Source of the DNA: Clostridia bacterium
GTDB taxonomy: Bacteria > Bacillota_A > Clostridia > Christensenellales > Borkfalkiaceae
Direction of reading: 5' to 3'
Assembly: GCA_017507595.1 (NCBI GenBank)
Contig: JAFWAM010000002.1
Coordinates: forward strand, 1 to 6,003
DNA length: 6,003 nt
Both the position numbers and the translations under genes were made by a program. Position 1 is the stretch's first letter. The number at the start of each line of letters is the position of its first letter. Below, in pieces: positions 1 to 5,265 of this stretch. Below the pieces are notes generated by a model, which was not told the DNA's origin, ran no database searches, and saw nothing but the letters and a program-made list of their open reading frames with translations.

Positions 1-1245
1 GGCCGCCATTATCTTGACGCAATGCCCATTGCCGTAACTGACGACTTTGCCCACGTCACAATAAAAAAGGGAGATATCATCACCCACCAATGGACCTTTT
101 TGACAGATGACGACACCCCCCTTGGAACATACACCCTGGAGCTGAGCTTTCACGGTACGGTAAAGATTTTTGAAAGTTTTATAACGGTCAAAACGTCAAG
201 GATCCCCTGCGAGGCAACTTACGCCATAAGTAGCGACGGTAAATGGGCCTACGTAACGGGCTATGACCCCGCCGGAAGCGTTGTGAACATTTCCGATACC
301 TTTGAAGGCCTGCCCGTAAAAAAAATCGACGACGAAGCATTTTATTACTCAAGCATAATAGGCGTCACCATCCCCGACACGGTAGAAAGCATCGGGTACG
401 AGGCTTTCGGTTTGTGCAAAAAGTTGAAAAGCATAAATATACCTGCCTCGGTCAACAACATTGAAAGGTTTGCCTTTACCAACTGCGAAAGTCTGGAGGT
501 TTTTGAAGTAAGTGAAGAAAACCCCGCCTATAGGTCGATTAACGGCCATCTTTACACAAAAGACGGAACCGCCCTCATACAGTACGCCGCGGGAAGCCCC
601 TTATGGGAATTCACCCTCCCCGACCAAGTGACAAAAATTGAATCGCAGGCCTTTTCAAGCTGTAAAAGCCTTACCAAGGTAACCGTTCACGACGGGGTGG
701 AGATAATAGATTTTAAGGCCTTTACCCAATGCGACAATTTAAAAAGCTTAACCATCCCCTTTACCGGCGGATATTACGGCGCCACGGAGGATAATCATTT
801 AGGATATATTTTCGGATGCCATAGTCCACTTTTTCACGCCAACGATATGCCCCAAAGCTTAAAAGAGGTTTTCGTTATGGGCAACGCACCAATACCCGAC
901 TCGGCATTTTACGATTGCAATAAAATTGAGGAAATAACCGTTGGCGGCACGATAGATCGCATTGATTGCAGTGCATTTAAGAACTGCTCCTCACTAAAGC
1001 GCGTCACCATTGGCCAATCGGTAAAAAAAATCGGAAGCTGGTGCTTCAGCGGCTGCCACAGCTTAAGCGAGGTCGTCTTTGAATGCCCCTACGGCTGGTA
1101 CGGCACGAATAATAAAAGCGATTGGCAAAACTCCACGGGCGGTACAAGCTTTAATTTTTCAGACAGCACTGTTGCCGCCAAGCTTTTATCAGACGTAACC
1201 GACCCGGGGATGTACTACACCTATTATTGGTACCTTGGATTTTAA
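1..1245 (+). CDS. BspA-like leucine-rich repeat (LRR_5) protein, 5' end truncated by the window edge
   Basis: The frame is open from base 1, adding GRHYLDA before the first ATG at 22. No ribosome site is seen before that ATG, so the gene very probably starts outside the window. About 414 residues are visible. The first ~65 look like a beta-rich, Ig-like segment (for example GTYTLELSFHG), not LRR. A linker (VTGYDPAGSVVNISDTFEGL) leads into at least six BspA/LRR_5 units from about base 310 to 1080, with the pattern I-x(4)-AF-x-x-C-x-x-L-x-x-(V/I)-x-(I/V): YEAFGLCKKL, FAFTNCESL, QAFSSCKSL, KAFTQCDNL, SAFKNCSSL, CFSGCHSL. Two units carry insertions, one containing SINGHLYTKDGTALIQYAAG and one containing LGYIFG, both of which I recall from this family. 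The tail ends in an aromatic run (YYTYYWYLGF). Such proteins are usually exported surface adhesins or host/matrix-binding proteins. Export cannot be judged here because the N-terminus is missing, and the ligand is unknown. Confidence 0.9.
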   Translation, partial: GRHYLDAMPIAVTDDFAHVTIKKGDIITHQWTFLTDDDTPLGTYTLELSFHGTVKIFESFITVKTSRIPCEATYAISSDGKWAYVTGYDPAGSVVNISDTFEGLPVKKIDDEAFYYSSIIGVTIPDTVESIGYEAFGLCKKLKSINIPASVNNIERFAFTNCESLEVFEVSEENPAYRSINGHLYTKDGTALIQYAAGSPLWEFTLPDQVTKIESQAFSSCKSLTKVTVHDGVEIIDFKAFTQCDNLKSLTIPFTGGYYGATEDNHLGYIFGCHSPLFHANDMPQSLKEVFVMGNAPIPDSAFYDCNKIEEITVGGTIDRIDCSAFKNCSSLKRVTIGQSVKKIGSWCFSGCHSLSEVVFECPYGWYGTNNKSDWQNSTGGTSFNFSDSTVAAKLLSDVTDPGMYYTYYWYLGF

Positions 1246-1276
1246 TTGGGGTGGTTTTTTAAAGATTTAATTAAAA

Positions 1277-1310
1277 AGTCGGCCTATAAGCCGATTATTC
1301 CCTGTTTTTT
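1277..1310 (+). terminator. Possible terminator after the LRR gene
   Basis: A 7-bp stem (AGTCGGC 1277-1283 with GCCGATT 1290-1296, one G-T pair) closes a 6-nt loop, 32 bases after the LRR stop codon. In the plus direction the run of six T (1305-1310) comes only after an 8-nt gap, so termination would be imperfect. Read on the minus strand, the same hairpin is followed directly by TTTTT, a better terminator geometry although no minus-strand gene ends here. The hairpin is certain; its direction and efficiency are inferred. Confidence 0.45.
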
Positions 1311-1323
1311 GTTTTGCCACGGC

Positions 1324-1335
1324 TTTTAGCTAAAA
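1324..1335. repeat. 12-bp perfect palindrome TTTTAGCTAAAA
   Basis: This perfect dyad overlaps the left copy of the 15-bp direct repeat, about 30 bp upstream of the -35 box of the lipoprotein promoter. It could belong to an operator or be a chance palindrome in AT-rich intergenic DNA. Confidence 0.35.
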
Positions 1336-1345
1336 TAATTTTATC
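1331..1345. repeat. 15-bp AT-rich repeat, copy 1 (TAAAATAATTTTATC)
   Basis: An exact copy lies at 1411-1425, 80 bp away, and the two flank the promoter at 1366-1394. The core is itself a dyad (TAAAAT-A-ATTTTA). Placement on either side of the promoter suggests a possible operator, but low-complexity AT sequence weakens the case. Confidence 0.5.
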
Positions 1346-1365
1346 TTAAAAAAACACAAAAGGTA

Positions 1366-1394
1366 TTTACAAAAGCGACGAGGCGTGTTATAAT
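1366..1394 (+). promoter_or_regulatory. Vegetative (sigma-A type) promoter of the M3 lipoprotein gene
   Basis: The -35 box is TTTACA (1366-1371, one mismatch to TTGACA) and the -10 box is a perfect TATAAT (1389-1394), separated by the ideal 17 bp. Transcription should start near 1401, giving a leader of about 100 nt before the ATG at 1505. It is the only obvious promoter in the gap, and the gene lies directly downstream. Confidence 0.82.
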
Positions 1395-1410
1395 AACGAC
1401 AAGGACGCTA

Positions 1411-1425
1411 TAAAATAATTTTATC
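1411..1425. repeat. 15-bp AT-rich repeat, copy 2, in the early leader
   Basis: This copy is identical to 1331-1345 and lies about 10 bases after the predicted transcription start. With the flanking A at 1410 its dyad extends to 7 bp per arm around a single central base. A 10-base partial copy (TAAAATAATT) follows at 1455-1464, and a two-mismatch version (TAAAAATATTTTATC) lies after the gene at 3195-3209. Confidence 0.5.
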
Positions 1426-1483
1426 AAAATCAAACGTTTTGACCGCTTTGTTTGTAAAATAATTGAATAACTGATGATTTTGG
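1424..1483 (+). other. Possible long-range leader hairpin before the M3 lipoprotein gene
   Basis: CAAAATCA (1425-1432) is the exact reverse complement of TGATTTTG (1475-1482), and a U-G pair can extend the stem by one. It would close a 42-nt loop ending nine bases before the AAAGGAG ribosome site. A competing 6-bp hairpin, TCAAAA (1424-1429) with TTTTGA (1437-1442), shares the left arm. The arms are AT-rich, so this may be chance; no known riboswitch class is recognised. Confidence 0.25.
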
Positions 1484-1504
1484 AAATTACTAAAGGAGAT
1501 TATT

Positions 1505-3190
1505 ATGAAAAAACGTTTATTGACGGCGCTTGTTGCGGTTGTCTTCACCGTAGTCACGTGCCTTACCCTTACGGGATGCGCCATATTCAACATATTTAAA
1601 AAGGGCGTCGACTTTGACGAGAGCTGCTACGTTAACAACGACGACGTTAAGTTTAGCTATTCCCAAGAGGAATACGATGATTTTTTGGAAACCGTTGATA
1701 AGCTGACCGAGGGGGCCTCAACCGAAAGCCTTTCCGAGGCACAGCTTGCCATCCTCTTGCTTGACCTTGGGATCTCTAAAATGAGGCTTGAGGATGCGTA
1801 TGCCTTAGCGGAGCTTTACTATAATATCGATATGAGCAATGAGGAGGCCGAGGCGCGTTACTTTGATATGACTGAAAAATACGCCTCCATGTCCGTTGTT
1901 TATAACGCCATGTTTGAGCCCCTTGCAAAATCCTCTTACAGGGAAATGTTTTTCGAGGGAATGACCGATGAGGAAATTGACCTTCTCCTCGCCATGGCGG
2001 TTACCGACCCCCAGCTTGTTACCCTTGAAACCAATATTACCCAGCTTACCGCCCAATACCACGAGCTGAGCGAGGATGAGATCCTTGGCAATAAGTTTAA
2101 CGAGCTTTACACAGACGTTATCGACACCAATAACCAAATAGCAAAAATTTACGGCTTTGAAAATTACATTGATTATTCCTATACCATGCTTTTCAACCGT
2201 GATTTTGGTACTGAGGATACAAAGCTGTTTTCAAGGATAACAAGTCAGTCCTCCCCCGCTATTTTTAAAAACGCCTCAAAGGAGCTTGATCGCTTAACCG
2301 ACAGTCTTGCCCCCGCAAGGATAAATGAGATCGACGCCATTTTAAACGCACCCTTTACCGCAGAAAGCAGCAAAACCATCTTAAAAGGCTTTTACAAGAG
2401 CCTTGGCGACGACGTTTACGCGGCTTATCAGCACGTAATGAGCGACGGTTACTATTACATCGCAAGCAGCCCCAACGCATATCAGGGCGCTTACACGTCC
2501 TACTATCAGCTTAAGGGCGAGCCCTTTATGTACTTTGCAAGCTACGGCAATCAGTACACGACGGTTGGGACCTTCGTCCACGAATTTGGCCACTATCTTA
2601 ACGCCTACCTTGGGGATTGGATCCCCGATCTGTCCTACGAGCTGGCAGAGACCCACTCTCAGGGGGCGGAATGGCTTTTCAACGCCTACGTCAGCAACCT
2701 GCTTTCGGGTAAAGATGAATACTCCTACTTTGTAAACAAGGCCCTTTATGAAAATGCAAGCATGATCATATGGTCATCCCTGGTTGGCACGGTTGAAATT
2801 GACGCCTACAACCACAGCGTTGAAAATGACATCAACACAAGCGCGATTTTCGCCAAGGTGGAAAACGAGCTTTACGGCCCCGGCACCATTGAGGAGCTTT
2901 TCACCGGCTTTATGACGCCAAGTGATTACTACCGATTTGTCGCAATCGACGCACCGGGCTACTATATAAGCTACGCCGTGTCGTTAACCTCCTCCTTAGA
3001 GCTTTACGCCATGGCCACGGAGGATTACAGCGCGGCAGTAAGCGCGTACACGAGTCTTCTTTCCACCGAAGAAACTTACCTTGCCGCATTGGAGGCCGCA
3101 GGCCTATCCTCACCCTTTACGGCACAGGCCTTTGAAAATATTTTAAGGGCATTAAATGGTGGCAGCGAGCATGGCGGCGTTGTTGTCTGA
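1505..3190 (+). CDS. M3-type (oligoendopeptidase F-like) zinc metallopeptidase lipoprotein
   Basis: The 561-residue product begins with a lipoprotein signal: KKR, a hydrophobic stretch over residues 5-21, then lipobox LTGC with Cys25 as the predicted lipidated residue. It should therefore be anchored on the outer face of the membrane. The zinc site is HEFGH at 359-363 (ligands His359 and His363, catalytic Glu360), with Glu382 in ELAETHSQ as the likely third ligand, matching VAEVAST of oligoendopeptidase F. The gap from first His to this Glu is about five residues shorter than I recall in PepF. A C-terminal PGYYISYA motif (484-491) resembles the tyrosine-rich substrate-binding region of M3 enzymes, but no His is seen in the usual place before it. 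Length is close to PepF (~600). M3 enzymes cut short peptides, so peptide scavenging is a reasonable inference; the substrate is unknown. The start is set by AAAGGAG (1492-1498), six bases before the ATG. With its own promoter and terminator the gene looks monocistronic. Confidence 0.87.
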   Translation: MKKRLLTALVAVVFTVVTCLTLTGCAIFNIFKKGVDFDESCYVNNDDVKFSYSQEEYDDFLETVDKLTEGASTESLSEAQLAILLLDLGISKMRLEDAYALAELYYNIDMSNEEAEARYFDMTEKYASMSVVYNAMFEPLAKSSYREMFFEGMTDEEIDLLLAMAVTDPQLVTLETNITQLTAQYHELSEDEILGNKFNELYTDVIDTNNQIAKIYGFENYIDYSYTMLFNRDFGTEDTKLFSRITSQSSPAIFKNASKELDRLTDSLAPARINEIDAILNAPFTAESSKTILKGFYKSLGDDVYAAYQHVMSDGYYYIASSPNAYQGAYTSYYQLKGEPFMYFASYGNQYTTVGTFVHEFGHYLNAYLGDWIPDLSYELAETHSQGAEWLFNAYVSNLLSGKDEYSYFVNKALYENASMIIWSSLVGTVEIDAYNHSVENDINTSAIFAKVENELYGPGTIEELFTGFMTPSDYYRFVAIDAPGYYISYAVSLTSSLELYAMATEDYSAAVSAYTSLLSTEETYLAALEAAGLSSPFTAQAFENILRALNGGSEHGGVVV

Positions 3191-3194
3191 TCCA

Positions 3195-3209
3195 TAAAAA
3201 TATTTTATC
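3195..3209. repeat. Diverged third copy of the 15-bp AT-rich repeat
   Basis: TAAAAATATTTTATC differs from the copies at 1331 and 1411 at two central positions. It lies four bases after the lipoprotein stop codon, so the related repeats bracket the gene. On the minus strand it lies just past the dap operon terminator. Chance similarity of AT-rich sequence is a live alternative. Confidence 0.3.
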
Positions 3210-3214
3210 ATCAT

Positions 3215-3247
3215 AAAAGGATAACGGATCCCCGTTATCCTTTTTTT
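3215..3247. terminator. Strong bidirectional rho-independent terminator between convergent genes
   Basis: GGATAACGG (3219-3227) pairs perfectly with CCGTTATCC (3232-3240) around a 4-nt loop. Flanking AAAA (3215-3218) and TTTT (3241-3244) extend the stem to 13 bp. The plus-strand transcript ends in seven U, closing the lipoprotein mRNA. On the minus strand the hairpin begins eight bases after the dapL stop codon and is followed by TTTT, so it also ends the dap operon, probably somewhat less efficiently. Confidence 0.93.
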
Positions 3248-3248
3248 G

Positions 3249-4439
3249 TCAGCCGCGGTAAGACCTTATACAGGATAAAAGCCTGTCGATGGCAGGATAA
3301 AGGTCCTCCTCCCGAATAAAGCCCGTAAGACGGAAATACCCCTCACCAAGTGGGCCGAAGCCAACCCCGGGCGTACACACGACACCGTAAGATAAAAGTC
3401 GGTCAAAAAAGTCAAAGGATTTTTGGTTTTGTACGCATTTTGCCCATACGTATGGGGAGTTTTCCGCCCCGAAGGCCCTTACGCCCTCACTTAAAAGGGC
3501 GTTTTTAACCGCCCTTGCATTAGCGATATACCTTTTGACGGATTTTAGCGCCGCCTTAAAGCCTACACCGTCAAGGAGGGCCGCCGCGCCCACCTGGGTA
3601 ACGTAAGAAACCCCGTTGAACATCCCGCTTTGGCGAAGGGCAAAAAGGCCGTTAAGTCCCTCGCCTTTCAGCGCAAGGTCCTTTGGGATAACCGACCAGC
3701 CGCACCTTATCCCGGTAAATCCGCCAAGCTTTGATAGCGAGCTTACCTCAATGGCGCACCGGCTTGCCCCCTGAATTTGAAAAATCGATCTTACGCCACC
3801 ATTAACGTAATAGGAGTAGGCGCTGTCGTAAATAATAACAGACCCGGTCCTTATGGCAAAATCCACCCAGCTTTTGAGGCCATCCGCCGAGTAGTGAGCC
3901 CCTGTCGGATTATCGGGTGAGCATATGTATATGAGATGACCCGTTTGATTTTTTGCTTCGTCACCCAAATCGCACGGCAAGGGCAAAAAGCCGTTTTTTT
4001 CAAGGGCGGGAAGGTCTATGATCTTAAACCCCTTAACCGTAAGGGCGTGCCTGTAAGCAGGATACGTGGGGTCGTGCAGAACGGCAGTTGAGGGCGAAAA
4101 CAGGTCTATAAGCCGATCTACGTCTGATTTTGCGCCGTCGCTGATAAAGACCTCCTCTGCAGAAAGTCGTACGCCGTGGGTGGCGTACAGCCTGCAAACG
4201 GCATCCTTTAAAAAGGGATAGCCGTCTGTGGGCGGATAACCCTTAAATGTCTTTTTGAGGGCCATTTGGTCACAGGCGACCTTCATTTTGTCGGTAACGT
4301 ATTTTGGTATGGGAAAAACGCTGTCGCCGATGGAAAGGGATATAAGATCGTCCCTCCCTGTCTTTTTGACCCGATCGGATACCTCCTTGAAAACGTAACC
4401 GCCCCTTAGCTTTTTGAAGTTTGGATTGAAGTCAATCAT
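3249..4439 (-). CDS. dapL: LL-diaminopimelate aminotransferase
   Basis: This PLP enzyme converts tetrahydrodipicolinate plus glutamate directly to LL-diaminopimelate and 2-oxoglutarate, bypassing the succinylase/acetylase branches (family knowledge). Numbered from the chosen start, the 396-residue protein shows the DapL N-terminus (NPNFKKLRGGYVF), GYPPTDGY, SDGAKSD with Lys104, SPDNPTG with Asn177, YDSAY with Asp205 and Tyr208, Schiff-base Lys237 in SLSKLGGFTG, Arg245, FNGVSYVTQ, and the carboxylate-binding Arg370 in GFGPLGEGYFRLTGF. The last motif and the overall layout separate it from general class I aspartate aminotransferases. Length matches the family (~400). The SxSK context reads KLGG where DapL usually has KTAG. 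The start at 4439 is preferred over an in-frame ATG at 4490 because homology begins there and AGGGGTG precedes it. It overlaps dapF by 8 nt (ATGATTGA), so it should be translated by coupling. It is the last gene of the operon. Confidence 0.93.
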   Translation of the reverse strand: MIDFNPNFKKLRGGYVFKEVSDRVKKTGRDDLISLSIGDSVFPIPKYVTDKMKVACDQMALKKTFKGYPPTDGYPFLKDAVCRLYATHGVRLSAEEVFISDGAKSDVDRLIDLFSPSTAVLHDPTYPAYRHALTVKGFKIIDLPALEKNGFLPLPCDLGDEAKNQTGHLIYICSPDNPTGAHYSADGLKSWVDFAIRTGSVIIYDSAYSYYVNGGVRSIFQIQGASRCAIEVSSLSKLGGFTGIRCGWSVIPKDLALKGEGLNGLFALRQSGMFNGVSYVTQVGAAALLDGVGFKAALKSVKRYIANARAVKNALLSEGVRAFGAENSPYVWAKCVQNQKSFDFFDRLLSYGVVCTPGVGFGPLGEGYFRLTGFIREEDLYPAIDRLLSCIRSYRG

Positions 4440-5265
4440 AAAACACCCCTGTAAAAGACTTGTAGGTATCCCCCTCAAGATAGCAATCAAATCCCTTTTT
4501 CACCTCAACGAAAAGATCACCGCCTTTAAAGCTTACCCTTACCTTACCGTGGTGGATAAGCCCACCCTTGACCGCCGATGAGGAAATCGCACAAGCCCCT
4601 GTGCCGCAGGACAAAGTTTCGCCCGAGCCCCTTTCATAAACCCTTGTTATTATTTTGCCGCCGAATAAATAGCCAAGCTCCACGTTGACACCGCCGTCAA
4701 AGGATTGATTTTTTGCCAAAAGTGGGGCTATAAGCCCGAAATCGGCAAAAACTTCCTTAGGGACGATTGCGGCAAGGTGAAGGTTTCCAACGGAAAAAAG
4801 ACCAAAGGATAAAAAGCTTTTTACTATTTCTGCGCATTGCTTTGGATAGGCCGCGCCCTCGTCGGAGGTTATATATTTACACTTGCCCATATGTGCAGTT
4901 ACGCCTTCGGGGCCGTAAAAGACGCGCCGCACGCCGCTGTCGGTTTCGACGGTTTTATATTGGTCACCGTCCTCCCTGACGATGGAAGCAACCGACCGCA
5001 ATGCGTTGCCGCACATAAGGGCCCTGCTTCCGTCACCGTTAAAAACGGTCATTTTACAATGGGCAGCTTTGCTGTTGTCAATTAAAATAAGTCCGTCACC
5101 ACCGACCCCAAAGCGCCTATCGGACATGCGCTTGGCAAGACAAGGCCCGTCTGAAATTATCCTTGCCTTGTCGCCGTCGCTTAAGGCTTTATCTTTGCCC
5201 TCTCTTAAATCGAGGTAAATATAATCGTTGCCCGCCGCAACCATTTTTATAAAGCTTATCTTCAC
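4432..5265 (-). CDS. dapF: Diaminopimelate epimerase
   Basis: This PLP-independent epimerase interconverts LL- and meso-diaminopimelate using a two-cysteine acid/base pair; the product feeds lysine and peptidoglycan. Both catalytic cysteines are present: Cys85 in DGSRALMCGN and Cys220 in ERGSGETLSCGTGACA. Other family motifs are AGNDY (residues 11-15), RFGVGGDG (51-58) and VNVELGY (193-199). The length of 277 is normal. Two positions differ from the usual pattern: GNPH, part of the substrate pocket, reads GNLH (160-163), and MCGNGIR reads MCGNALR. Neither removes a catalytic residue. The start is a GTG at 5265, preceded by AAAGGAG; the next in-frame Met is residue 8, inside the conserved motif, so it is not a good start. 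It overlaps the dapA stop by 4 nt (GTGA) and dapL by 8 nt, placing it centrally in one operon. Confidence 0.95.
   Translation of the reverse strand: MKISFIKMVAAGNDYIYLDLREGKDKALSDGDKARIISDGPCLAKRMSDRRFGVGGDGLILIDNSKAAHCKMTVFNGDGSRALMCGNALRSVASIVREDGDQYKTVETDSGVRRVFYGPEGVTAHMGKCKYITSDEGAAYPKQCAEIVKSFLSFGLFSVGNLHLAAIVPKEVFADFGLIAPLLAKNQSFDGGVNVELGYLFGGKIITRVYERGSGETLSCGTGACAISSSAVKGGLIHHGKVRVSFKGGDLFVEVKKGFDCYLEGDTYKSFTGVFYD
4444..4450 (-). promoter_or_regulatory. Ribosome binding site that fixes the dapL start
   Basis: On the minus strand AGGGGTG sits inside the last codons of dapF. Its AGGGG core ends six bases before the ATG at 4439. This spacing supports 4439 over the upstream in-frame ATG at 4490. 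Confidence 0.75.

Noticed and set aside
22..24. ATG at 22 as the true start of the LRR protein
   Set aside because: No ribosome site precedes it, the frame is open to base 1, and no signal peptide follows, although such proteins are normally exported.
310..1080. DNA-level tandem repeat in the LRR gene
   Set aside because: The repetition is at the protein level only; the nucleotide sequence of the units has diverged, so this is not a recent tandem duplication or a CRISPR array.
1408..1593. Small minus-strand reading frame opposite the lipoprotein leader and signal peptide
   Set aside because: It is antisense to the ribosome site and signal peptide, has no recognisable protein features, and is likely a chance open frame.
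1805..3113. Several minus-strand and alternative-frame open frames within the peptidase gene
   Set aside because: They lie wholly inside a well-supported coding sequence, and show no domain pattern or ribosome site of their own.
4440..4490. In-frame ATG at 4490 that would extend DapL by 17 residues
   Set aside because: The extension lies entirely inside the dapF coding sequence, does not look like a DapL N-terminus, and the ATG at 4439 has a well-placed ribosome site and the normal homology boundary.
4767..5218. Overlapping plus-strand open frames across dapF
   Set aside because: They are Arg/Pro-rich or otherwise compositionally unusual shadows of the dapF codons, with no independent support.
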